In this document: one piece after another, positions 45,934 to 54,563 of the stretch
Numbering within the stretch: the stretch's first letter is position 1
Layout of the letters: the number at the start of each line of letters is the position of its first letter
Assembly: GCA_963789495.1 (NCBI GenBank)
Contig: CAWBLP010000008.1
Span: 124,001-188,000, forward strand
DNA from: CAWBLP01 sp963789495
GTDB taxonomy: Bacteria; Pseudomonadota; Alphaproteobacteria; Acetobacterales; Acetobacteraceae
Length of the DNA stretch: 64,000 nt
Direction of reading: 5' to 3'
Notes under the pieces: model-generated
What the model was told of the DNA's origin: nothing
What the model saw: only the letters and a program-made list of their open reading frames with translations
The model's database searches: none
Translations under genes and position numbers: made by a program

Positions 45934-47156
45934 GCGGAACCGTCGATGCCGCCACGTTCTCGCCCCTGGAAGGCACCGATCCGGCCTTGCCGGGCGACCC
46001 TTTCTCCCGCCCGCGCTACATGTACGGCCAGCTCCTCGGCGCCGAGGACTTCACCGCTGAGCAGCGCTACCACCTGCTGCGCGCGCGGCTGCGCAACGCG
46101 CTGCTGCACGGATCGGGCGTGGTGTGCGGGCTGGACGTCAGTTCGGTCAGCACCGCCGATCCGCCGGTGAACGAACTGCGCTGCACGCCAGGTCTCGCGA
46201 TCGACGCGCTGGGGCGGGAGATCTTTGTCCCCGAGACGGTGTGCCTCGACATCACCGGGCTCGCCGCCAACACGACGTTCTGGCCGAGCCTGTCGGCACC
46301 GCCGGGCGCCGCGGCGGACAGCACGGCGCGACGCTGCTACGCCGTGCTGAGCTATCGCGCCTGTCTGTCGGCCCAGGTGCCGGCGATCGCACCGCCCTGC
46401 TCGGACGCGGATAATGCGCTGGCCTATAGCCGGGTGCTGGATTCCTTCAAGCTGTGCCTGGAAGCTGCGGCGCCGCCCGATCCCAATCCGCTGTCGCGCG
46501 ATTGGCTGGCGCTGAATGCGCCCCCCGGGCTGCGCGAGCGGCTGCAGGCGCTGATGTGCCAGAGCCCGACGCAGAAACCGGCCGATCCCGGACAGCTCTG
46601 GTCGGTGACGCAGGATGAGAAGGTGCTGCTTGCCATCGTCGATCTGGAGCCGGTGGGCACGCCGGCGACGAACACCGCGGTGGACGCCGTCGACACCACC
46701 GTCCGGGCGCTGCTGCCGGACGTGCAGACCGTGGCACAGATTGCCACCGGCATCCGGCTGGTTGGTCCGGCGACCGCCGCCGCCTTCACCGCCGTGAGCG
46801 TGGCGGCGGCGAGCGGTACCGGCGCGGACGCCAACAAGATAGTCGTGACGATCGCCACCTCGAAGGACGTGCAGGCCGGCACCGTCACGACCGAGTTGGT
46901 CCGCCTGTTCAAACTCGATGCGGGCGCCTGGACACAGCCTGCCGCGGCGGCGGCAACCGTCTCCGGCGATCAGATCACGCTCGTCGTGGATGAGGACTGG
47001 ACGACCGCAACGACCTACCAGGTGGTGCTGTCGGGAGGCGGCGCCCGACCGATCCTGGACATGGATGGCAATCCGCTCGCCGGCTTCAGCGACGAGCCGG
47101 CACCGCCCGCCGGGCGCGGCCGCGATGCGGTGCTGATCGCAACCTTCACCCCGTGA
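45930..47156 (+). CDS. Baseplate/fibre-associated protein A with Ig-like C-terminus
   Basis: 408 residues. The N-terminal module RYMYGQLLGAEDFTAEQRYH, RARLRNALLHGSGVVCGLDV, CTPGLAIDALGREIFVPETV is shared with the next gene. The C-terminal 120 residues (VSGDQITLVVDEDWTTATTY, QVVLSGGGARPILDMDGNPL) look like a bacterial Ig-like/SwmB-type beta domain, suitable for surface display. By position it corresponds to the region between Pvc12 and Pvc14, where the fibre gene lies in PVC. Confidence 0.65.
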   Translation: MSGTVDAATFSPLEGTDPALPGDPFSRPRYMYGQLLGAEDFTAEQRYHLLRARLRNALLHGSGVVCGLDVSSVSTADPPVNELRCTPGLAIDALGREIFVPETVCLDITGLAANTTFWPSLSAPPGAAADSTARRCYAVLSYRACLSAQVPAIAPPCSDADNALAYSRVLDSFKLCLEAAAPPDPNPLSRDWLALNAPPGLRERLQALMCQSPTQKPADPGQLWSVTQDEKVLLAIVDLEPVGTPATNTAVDAVDTTVRALLPDVQTVAQIATGIRLVGPATAAAFTAVSVAAASGTGADANKIVVTIATSKDVQAGTVTTELVRLFKLDAGAWTQPAAAAATVSGDQITLVVDEDWTTATTYQVVLSGGGARPILDMDGNPLAGFSDEPAPPAGRGRDAVLIATFTP

Positions 47157-47178
47157 CCCGCTTCAGGGAGTCGAGCCG

Positions 47179-49989
47179 ATGAGCGGAACGAGCAAACTCA
47201 GCGACACGGTGCTGGTGAAGGCCATCGCCAAGCGACTGTCGGACCCGAACGCGAAGCTGACTCTGGCCGAGCAGATGGGGTTCAACCAGTTCGTCGGGAA
47301 TTGGACGATCGGAGGCACCGATCCGAGCGGCTTCCCGGCGGCGACGGGTGGTGACGTGAACGGGTGGAACAGCCTGTGCCGCACCAACTGGTTCAACGGC
47401 CGGTTCCTCACCGCCGAGGCGCTGCGCCGGCAGGACAACTACTTCGACTACCGCGCCCGGCTGGACGCCTATGCGCTGATGCCCGGCATCGCCTACGGGC
47501 TGGGGTTGAATGCGAATGGGCTGAACACCGGAAGCTATGACAGCGAAGGGCCACGGCTCACCGGCGGGCTGTCCGTTACGACGAACATCGTGCTGCAGCC
47601 GGGCCTCGCCTTCGACATGATCGGGCGGCCGATCCTGGTCCCCGCCTCGTTCACCTTCCGCCTGGAACAGTTGATCGCATTGCAGAAGTCAAAGCCGCGC
47701 CAGGTGGTGGGCGGCGGCACACAGTTCGCGCCGTGCATCTGCCTGGCACCCGATCCGGCCGGTGCGAGCGGCGGTTCGGCCGCACCGCCCTCGGGTGCGT
47801 ATCTGCTGATCATCGAGGCGGCGGAGAAGCCGGGCGGCGATGCCAAGGTGTACGGCACGGTGTGCAGCGACAGCCAGCCGGTGACCTGCCAGTCCGACGA
47901 GTACTGCGCGGGCTTCGGCCTCAGCCTGGTCCGGTTCCCGGTGGACGTGCCGCAGAGCGAGGCGGTACGCAGCGCGTGGGACCTGCGCGGCATCTTGTCT
48001 GCGTATTTCTACGATGTCTTCGAGCACTCGCTGGTCAGGCGATGGGACCCGACCTTCGCCACCGATGACGGGTTCTGCGTCGGCACCGGACCGGGGCGAA
48101 AGGATACCGGGGCGGTGGCGCTGGCGATGGTCTACCTCGGCACCGACGGCACCGCGCTGTGGATCGATTCCTGGATTCCCCGGCGCAGCATCGTCGCCAC
48201 CCCGGGCGAGGACTGGCATCGCACCCGGTTCGGCCTGCCGCCGCGCGCCGCCGCCTGGGCGCGGATTCACCAGTTCCAGTGCATGCTGGCGGAGAGTCTG
48301 GCCGTCGCCGGCATCAGCCGCTCGGAGAACAGCATCAGCAACCTCAACCTGCTGCGGCGCGGGTTCCGGCATATCCCGCCGATCGGTTTCCTGCCGATCG
48401 ATCCGGACGTGGCCGGCGGTCTGGCGAGCAACAGCAGCCCGAACACCGGCAATGACAGGCTCGACGCGATCCTGAAGAACGGCGGTGCTCTGGCGGGGCT
48501 GGTCTCGGGCTATGTCGAGGGCGCGGCGCGGGTCGCGGAGAGCTACTTCGGCGGGACCAACGTGATTACCTACACGGTGGTGGCGCTGCACGACGACGAC
48601 GTGCTGGAGGATTTTTCGAACCTCTTCGACAAGGATCCGATCCAGCTCGCATCGCCCCTGAAAGCGCAGGCGCCTCGTACCCAGCCGCTGAGGCAGGCGT
48701 CCGGCCTTGCGTCCGCTTCCGGCACCCTGCTCACAGTGCTCGCACGTCTGGCGGTGCTGCTGCCGGAATACGGGCTGGCCGACCTGGTCAACCGGCGGGT
48801 CGAGATCGTCAAGCTGATCGTGCCGCTGCAAGGACTGACGCGCAGCCACCCGATCCTGGGCGTGGTGGCGGAGGATGCGCAGGACCAGCTACCGGGCTGG
48901 GGCATTGCGCAAACCGGCGCCGGGGCGGGGGCGTTCACGCTGGGCGGGCTGCGCGAGCAGTTCGCGCTCGACATGCTGCCGCGGCACTTCGTGGTCTACG
49001 CCAAGCAGCGCATCGTGCTGCTGGATGCCCTCTTCGAGCTTCTGGAATTGCTGGAGCTGCTCGTGAAGATCTTCCCGCAACTGGTCAAGGCCAACAACGC
49101 AACCGACGCTTATGTCAGTACCGGCGCGATGCGCACCGCGTATCAGGCGATGCCGGCACAGCGCCGCGCGCTGGCGCAGGCGACGCTGGCACACCCGACG
49201 GTGCAGTTCGCGTTGTCGCGCGTGGTGCCGCTGACCGATACCGACCTCGCTGTCTCGAGCCGCATCACAGCGTTCGAGGCCCAGGTGGATGCACAGGACA
49301 CGGCACTGCAGGCGACGGTGAAGGACGCCACGCAGCGGCGGCAGATGGCGCTGGACCGCGTGGCCGACTCCTACGCGGCGGTCTATCCCGGCTACCAGTT
49401 CGTGCAGCTGCTGGCGGCAACGCAGCCGCCGGCGGATGCGGAGCAGGCCGTGTTGGCAATCGGCGATGGCGCCGGTGCGCTCGGCAGCCTCTCGCTGGCG
49501 CCATCCGCGACGGCCGAGGATGCTTCGCTGGCGCACGGGATTCCCGTGTTCGATACGCCGGAGGCGGCGCAGCTGTTCGCCCAGCTCCGTTCGGCGAATG
49601 CCGAGAAGCCGGTATCCTCGCTGGTGCAGGGCGTCACCACGACGGCGACGGTGGGGCAGATACTGACGCTCAGTCCGGCCGAGGCGACGCAGTTGCTGGG
49701 CGGGGCACAGAACTACGCGAAGTTCCGGGACGCCTATGCGGGGGCTACCAAGACGGCGGCCAGCTCCGTGACGAGTGTGATCACGCCGCCGGCCGGGCTG
49801 GCCGACAAGCTGCACGCGGCGCTCGGCCAAAGCAGCGGCGATCTGGTGAAGGCGCTGCAAAGCATGCGTTCGGCAAGCGGTACCGACGCGCCGACGCGGC
49901 GCTATCTGGACCAAGCGTCATCGGTTGCGACCACCCTCGGGGCAGCGCGCGTCAACATCCTATCCAACGTGCTGACGCGGAAAGTGTAG
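47179..49989 (+). CDS. Baseplate/fibre-associated protein B, large paralogue
   Basis: 936 residues. NWFNGRFLTAEALRRQDNYF, DYRARLDAYALMPGIAYGLG and VLQPGLAFDMIGRPILVPAS align with the N-terminal module of protein A. A Cys-containing section (APCICLAP, VCSDSQPVTCQSDEYCAGFG) and long Ala-rich helical stretches follow (LVNRRVEIVKLIVPLQGL; AFEAQVDAQDTALQATVKDA). The first module probably docks on the baseplate, and the helical rest may extend as a fibre or arm. No receptor-binding adhesin domain is recognised. 22 nt after gene A, 9 nt before the tape measure. Confidence 0.62.
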   Translation: MSGTSKLSDTVLVKAIAKRLSDPNAKLTLAEQMGFNQFVGNWTIGGTDPSGFPAATGGDVNGWNSLCRTNWFNGRFLTAEALRRQDNYFDYRARLDAYALMPGIAYGLGLNANGLNTGSYDSEGPRLTGGLSVTTNIVLQPGLAFDMIGRPILVPASFTFRLEQLIALQKSKPRQVVGGGTQFAPCICLAPDPAGASGGSAAPPSGAYLLIIEAAEKPGGDAKVYGTVCSDSQPVTCQSDEYCAGFGLSLVRFPVDVPQSEAVRSAWDLRGILSAYFYDVFEHSLVRRWDPTFATDDGFCVGTGPGRKDTGAVALAMVYLGTDGTALWIDSWIPRRSIVATPGEDWHRTRFGLPPRAAAWARIHQFQCMLAESLAVAGISRSENSISNLNLLRRGFRHIPPIGFLPIDPDVAGGLASNSSPNTGNDRLDAILKNGGALAGLVSGYVEGAARVAESYFGGTNVITYTVVALHDDDVLEDFSNLFDKDPIQLASPLKAQAPRTQPLRQASGLASASGTLLTVLARLAVLLPEYGLADLVNRRVEIVKLIVPLQGLTRSHPILGVVAEDAQDQLPGWGIAQTGAGAGAFTLGGLREQFALDMLPRHFVVYAKQRIVLLDALFELLELLELLVKIFPQLVKANNATDAYVSTGAMRTAYQAMPAQRRALAQATLAHPTVQFALSRVVPLTDTDLAVSSRITAFEAQVDAQDTALQATVKDATQRRQMALDRVADSYAAVYPGYQFVQLLAATQPPADAEQAVLAIGDGAGALGSLSLAPSATAEDASLAHGIPVFDTPEAAQLFAQLRSANAEKPVSSLVQGVTTTATVGQILTLSPAEATQLLGGAQNYAKFRDAYAGATKTAASSVTSVITPPAGLADKLHAALGQSSGDLVKALQSMRSASGTDAPTRRYLDQASSVATTLGAARVNILSNVLTRKV

Positions 49990-49998
49990 CGCAGACCG

Positions 49999-51496
49999 AT
50001 GGCCACGCTCACCATTCGGCGACTCGCGAACCGGGTGGTTGCGCCGGATGTGGAAACCGCATGGGCTGCCGCCCCGGTGCTGGACAGCGCGGTGCATCGC
50101 CTGGCATCGCTGCTCGATCCGCTGCTGGCGCGGGCGACCGCGATTGCCGGCCTGCCGCCGGATGCGGCCGTGGCGCTGCCCCGGCTGGAGGTGCGGCTGC
50201 CGTTTCAGCAGGAGCCGGATCGGCTGGCGGAGGACTGGGCGGCCGCGATCGCAACCTCGCTCGCTGCGGCGTTCCGGGAGGCGATGGCAACGCAGCCTGT
50301 GCCGGCGGACCTGCGGAACACCACGCCCGGCGAGGCCGCGAGGCCGCCGGCCGACAACGCAGCTGAGCCAGTTGTGTTTGCCGATGCCTGGGAAGCCGAG
50401 GCGGTGATCCTGGGATACCTCGCAGCAGGCCGGGAGTTGCCCTGGTGGGCCGAAAGCCTGTTGCCCGGTTCGCCCGACGCGGCGCGGATCATCGGTGAAT
50501 GGATCGAGCGCGAACCGGCGCGTGCTGCGGCCTATCTGCTCGATCTGCTGCGGGCCGCCTCGCTGGCTGACCTTTTGAGCCCCGTGGCAGCGCAGCGGCT
50601 CGCCGGCCGGCTGCTGCAACGTCTGGCGATCGCCCTGCCCTCGATCCTCACCGAGCGCGATGGGCGGGACCCACGACGGCATGGCTGGACCGAGCTGTGG
50701 TCGCAGGTCCCCATCCAGCTTGCCGCGCGTATCGGGCCCTTGGGCGCAGACCAGCGGGCTCTGTTCAGCCTGGCGGCGCTGATGGTGCACACGCCCGCGG
50801 CCACGCTGCTGCTGGGCCGGCTCGGGCGGAGCGCGGCGTCGATCGCCGAGGTACCTGACCGCGCTGGCCACACTGCCGGCCGCAGCGGCGCTGCCCGTGC
50901 CCGCCGCGCCATCGCCGAAACCAGAGCCGTCTCCGGGCCTGGGCGTGATGAACGGCGGCCTGCTGTTGTTGTTGCGGCCGCTGCTGGAATTGCCGGGCGT
51001 GACCGCGCTGCCGCCGTCGGAATTGGCCGCATTGCTGTCCGGGATCGGCTTGCTGGCTCTGCAGCGTGTCTCGACACCGTTGCCGCCAGCCGCGCGACGC
51101 GTGCTGCTGGAGCGCGACCGTCCGTTGCTGGCGGCATTTGCCGGCGCCGACCCGCCCGATGCGCCGCTGGACAGCCTGCAAGCCGTGCCGCAGGCGGCCG
51201 AGGTCCTGGAGCAGGTGCTGGCGGCGGCTCCGGCGGAGATCGTCTGGGCGCCCGATGCCCTGCGCCGCTACTATGGTGGGCCGGATCCGTTCGGCGATGC
51301 GGCGGAGGGGCAGCTGGCTCGCCTGCTGCTCAGGCCCGGTCGGCTGGTGCTGACCCGTTGGAGCGCCGACCTCACCTGGCCACTCGCGACCGCGGATACC
51401 GCGCTGCGACGCGCGGGCTGGGACATCGACCCGGGCTGGCTGCCCTGGATCGGCCGCGTGGTCCGGTTCCGCTATGACGGGACGGACGAGACGTGA
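49999..51496 (+). CDS. eCIS tape-measure-like protein (Pvc14/CIS_TMP), frameshifted
   Basis: Begins TLTIRRLANRVVAPDVETAW, then helical Ala/Leu-rich segments, the family's GRELPWWAESLLPGSPDAAR motif, and RAAAYLLDLLRAASLADLLS. A single extra G at about 50851 (GAG-G-TAC) ends the sense; the other frame continues YLTALATLPAAAALPVP, VMNGGLLLLLRPLLELPGV, WAPDALRRYYGGPDPFGDAA and ends at 51496, giving about 498 residues. It sets particle length in PVC-type systems. Stop overlaps the ATPase start (GTGA). Confidence 0.75.
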
Positions 51497-53694
51497 CCCG
51501 GCATGCGCTGCATGGCCCGGTGTTGCGACTGACCGCGCTGGCGGCGGCCCGCCTCCTGCTGCGCCGGCCCGAACCCGCGCTGGAGCCGCTGGTGCAGGAG
51601 CTGCTGCCGGCCCTGGAGCCGCAGGCGATCGCCGAGGCCGCGGCGGCCCTGTTCGACGATCTGGCCTGGCTGCCGCATCCGCTCGGCCGCATCGCCCGTA
51701 GCTGTGCGCTGTCGGCATTCGACCTCGACCTGCTGGGGCTGGCGGTGCTGCCCTGCATCGATGACCGGGCCGGCGCGGTCGTCGCGGGCATCAACGGAAC
51801 TGGACTGCGACGGCTGCCGGCCGGGCTCGCGCTGCGGCTGCTGATCGGCGACGCACCGCCACCGCCCGGTGCGCGGGCCGCGCTGTGGACCAGTCCACTC
51901 TGGCGGCATGGCCTGCTGCGCCTGCCCGATCCATTGCTGCCTGCCGGGGACCGGCTGCTTGATCCCAGCACCACGCTGCTCGCTCTGCTGGACGGCGCGC
52001 TGCCCGATGCGTTGCCTGGACCGGCCATCCGGAGGGCACCGCGGCCTGCCCCGCTTCCGGCGAGCCTTGCCGCCACCATGCAGAGCGTCGCGGTGTGGCT
52101 CGCGCAGCCGGATGCACCGCTGCTGCACCTGGTGGGTGACCCGGCGCGTGGCGAGGCGGTGCTGGCAGCGTGCTGTGCCGGTGCACCAGAGTCAGGACGG
52201 GGCTCGACCCGACCGAGCCTGACCACCCGACAATTCACTGCATCAGAGTCCCAACCGGGCTCGACCCGGCCACCCACCGCATCCCCGTCGTGGCCGGACC
52301 TGACCCGGCCATCTCCTGCATCCCCGTCATGGCCGGACCTGACCCGGCCATCTCCTGCATCCGAGTCATGGCCGGGCCTGACCCGGCCATCTACCCCCGA
52401 CCAGGCGTATTCCGTTGCGACCCGACCCGATCGTCCGGAGTTGGAGGGCCGGGTGAGGCCCGGCCATGACGGCGAAGCGAATTCGCTGGCGCTGTTCGAG
52501 GCTTCGGCGTCGGTCCAGGAACCCACCTGGCGCGAGCTTGCACTGATCGCCCTCGCCACCGACGCGGTCGCGGCAATCATCGCACCCGAGCAGGCCGATC
52601 TTCCGGCCCCGCCCGAGGACCTTGCAGCCTCGGTCGTGCTGATCGCACCCGGTTCGGCGCATGTCCGCACGGCCGCCGGCGGGCGGCCACCGGCGCGGAT
52701 CGTGCTGCCGCGACCCGACCCGGTGGAGCAGGCCGCCGTCTGGCGAGAGACGGGGCTGGTCTGCGAGCGCACGGCCGACCTGCTGGCCAACCAGACCTGG
52801 ATGAGTGCCGCGGATATCGCGGCGGTTGCGACGCGCGCCGGAGACGCAGACGGCATCACCGCCGCGCGCCTGGCGCTGGCGCCCCAGCGCCCGGTGCGCA
52901 TGGCCACCACGCGCACGCCCGAGATACCCTGGGAACGGCTGGTGCTGGACGACACCACCGCGATGCGCCTCGAGGACCTGATCCGGCGCTATCGCCTGCG
53001 CGTGCCGGTGCGGTTCCGCTGGAAGCTGGATTATGGGCCGCGCGGGCTGGTCTGCCTGTTGGCCGGCGATTCCGGCGTCGGCAAAACCCTCGCCGCCGAG
53101 GCAATCGCCGCCAGAGTTGGCCTGCCGCTGATGCGCGTGGACCTGTCGCTGGTGGTGTCGAAATATATCGGCGAGACCGAGAAGAATCTGTCGGAACTGT
53201 TCGCGGCAGCGGAAGGCTTTGCCGCGTTGCTGTTCTTCGACGAAGCGGACGCGCTGTTCGGCAAGCGCACGACGGTGGAGGACGCGCACGACCGCTACGC
53301 CAATATCGAGGTGAACTACCTGCTGCAACGGCTGGAGGCGTTCGAAGGAATTGCGCTGCTGGCGACCAACATGGTGCAGGGCGTCGATGAAGCGTTCCTG
53401 CGTCGGTTCGACCAGATCGTGCCGATGCCACGCCCGGGACCGACCCAGCGCCGGAAGCTGTGGCAGGCCCATCTGCCATCCGGCCGGGTGGACAACGCGA
53501 TCGACCTGGCGGCCGTGGCGGACCGCTATGAGCTGACCGGCGGCGAAATCCGCAACGCCGCACTGGCCGCGTCCTATGCCGCCGCCGACGGGCCGGGACA
53601 CATCACGCCGGCCCTGATGCATGCCGCCATCAACGCCGAATTCGCCAAGAAGGGGCGACCGTCCCCGAGCTGGCCTGCAGGAGAAGCCCGATGA
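51493..53694 (+). CDS. AAA+ ATPase (Pvc15-like) with an in-frame repeat insertion
   Basis: 733 residues from GTG 51493. The C-terminal AAA+ domain (about residues 490-725) has Walker A LAGDSGVGKTLAAEAI, pore loop KYIGETEKNL, Walker B ALLFFDEADALFGKRT, sensor 1 LLATNMVQG and the arginine-finger region EAFLRRFDQIVPM. In PVC this ATPase is needed for cargo loading or assembly, not for firing. The N-terminal part is helical and Leu/Ala/Pro-rich. Residues about 231-330 are not ATPase sequence but a translated palindromic repeat array (SWPDLTRPSPASPSWPDLTR). Stop overlaps the next start (ATGA). Confidence 0.88.
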   Translation: MTRHALHGPVLRLTALAAARLLLRRPEPALEPLVQELLPALEPQAIAEAAAALFDDLAWLPHPLGRIARSCALSAFDLDLLGLAVLPCIDDRAGAVVAGINGTGLRRLPAGLALRLLIGDAPPPPGARAALWTSPLWRHGLLRLPDPLLPAGDRLLDPSTTLLALLDGALPDALPGPAIRRAPRPAPLPASLAATMQSVAVWLAQPDAPLLHLVGDPARGEAVLAACCAGAPESGRGSTRPSLTTRQFTASESQPGSTRPPTASPSWPDLTRPSPASPSWPDLTRPSPASESWPGLTRPSTPDQAYSVATRPDRPELEGRVRPGHDGEANSLALFEASASVQEPTWRELALIALATDAVAAIIAPEQADLPAPPEDLAASVVLIAPGSAHVRTAAGGRPPARIVLPRPDPVEQAAVWRETGLVCERTADLLANQTWMSAADIAAVATRAGDADGITAARLALAPQRPVRMATTRTPEIPWERLVLDDTTAMRLEDLIRRYRLRVPVRFRWKLDYGPRGLVCLLAGDSGVGKTLAAEAIAARVGLPLMRVDLSLVVSKYIGETEKNLSELFAAAEGFAALLFFDEADALFGKRTTVEDAHDRYANIEVNYLLQRLEAFEGIALLATNMVQGVDEAFLRRFDQIVPMPRPGPTQRRKLWQAHLPSGRVDNAIDLAAVADRYELTGGEIRNAALAASYAAADGPGHITPALMHAAINAEFAKKGRPSPSWPAGEAR
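52182..52480. repeat. Palindromic repeat array inserted in frame within the ATPase gene
   Basis: Four 39-nt head-to-tail units (52240-52395; core GTCATGGCCGGACCTGACCC) follow a degenerate unit at 52182. They are closed by an inverted copy, GGGCCGGGTGAGGCCCGGCC, near 52450. Thirty-nine nt equals 13 codons, so each unit adds ASPSWPDLTRPSP without changing frame. The same repeat family occurs between genes at 27890-28160. Confidence 0.85.
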
Positions 53695-54563
53695 CCGACA
53701 TTCCGACGACGCTCAACACCCTCAATGGCGAGCTCGCGACCTTGCAGTCCGGGCTTGCCGCCGCCACCGCACAAGGCAGCCAGGCCGCGAGCGTGGCCGC
53801 GGCCACTCGCACCGCCGCCTCGGCGATCCAGTCGCTGGTGGCCCGCACGCAGACCGAGGCGGCGCAGGTGACCGCCGACGGCGCCGTGGTGACCGCGGCG
53901 ATCGCCGCGCGCAAGACCGCGCTGAACGCCGTGGTGGCGGCGCAGGGGGCGGGCGGAGCGCTGTCGAGCGCGACCGCGGCGGCGCTGAAAACCGCGACCG
54001 CGGCGGCCAAGGGGGCGTCGGAATCAGATCTCGACACCAAGGGCGTAGCGGCGGTGACCACGCTCGACGGCGACATCGGCGCGCTGGGAGCGACCGAGGC
54101 GACCGCCCTGCAGGCCGCGCAGACCGACCTGCAGACCAAGCAGACCGCGCTGACCCAGGCTCGCTCCGCCGCGCTGCAGCTGCTGGCGAAGATCCAGGCG
54201 AGTGCGGCCGACACCACCGACACCCTGAATGGCGCACTTGCGGACCGGACCGCGGCGCAGACCTCCGGCGCGGCCGCAGACGCCGCCTCGCACAATGCGG
54301 CGGTGGTTGCCTACGCCGATTACGCCGCGGCGCAGTCGGCGCTGGCGAACGAGGTATCCAGTGACCCGAACGGCACCGTGCTCCAGGGCCAGTGGACCAC
54401 GGCGGCAAATGCCTGGCTGTCCGCCCTGGCCGATGCGGCGACCGCCGAGGAGGCGGTGATCGAGGCACAGCTGGCGCTCGACACGAAGCTGGCAGAGCGG
54501 GCGGCGAAGCAGCAGACACGCGATGCCGATGCCGCGGCAGCCGTCGGCCTAGCGCTGCCGTGA
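53691..54563 (+). CDS. Ala-rich coiled-coil protein between ATPase and effector
   Basis: 290 residues, over one third Ala, with Thr, Gln, Asp and Leu in heptad-like spacing (GLAAATAQGSQAASVAAATR, LQAAQTDLQTKQTALTQARS), no signal peptide and no membrane segment. MTDIPTTLNTLNGELATLQS at the start and VGLALP at the end are duplicated 3.16 kb downstream. Coupled by ATGA to the ATPase and by GTGA to effector 1, so it may be a cargo adaptor or chaperone; this is inferred from position. No family recognised. Confidence 0.6.
   Translation: MTDIPTTLNTLNGELATLQSGLAAATAQGSQAASVAAATRTAASAIQSLVARTQTEAAQVTADGAVVTAAIAARKTALNAVVAAQGAGGALSSATAAALKTATAAAKGASESDLDTKGVAAVTTLDGDIGALGATEATALQAAQTDLQTKQTALTQARSAALQLLAKIQASAADTTDTLNGALADRTAAQTSGAAADAASHNAAVVAYADYAAAQSALANEVSSDPNGTVLQGQWTTAANAWLSALADAATAEEAVIEAQLALDTKLAERAAKQQTRDADAAAAVGLALP

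Noticed and set aside
52182..52480. Possible CRISPR array (regular 39-nt repeats)
   Set aside because: Units are contiguous with no unique spacers and continue an open reading frame; no cas genes in the window.
51372..52958. Long minus-strand frame opposite the ATPase gene
   Set aside because: Antisense shadow; Ser/Arg/Ala-rich with no domain, while the plus strand has clear AAA+ motifs.
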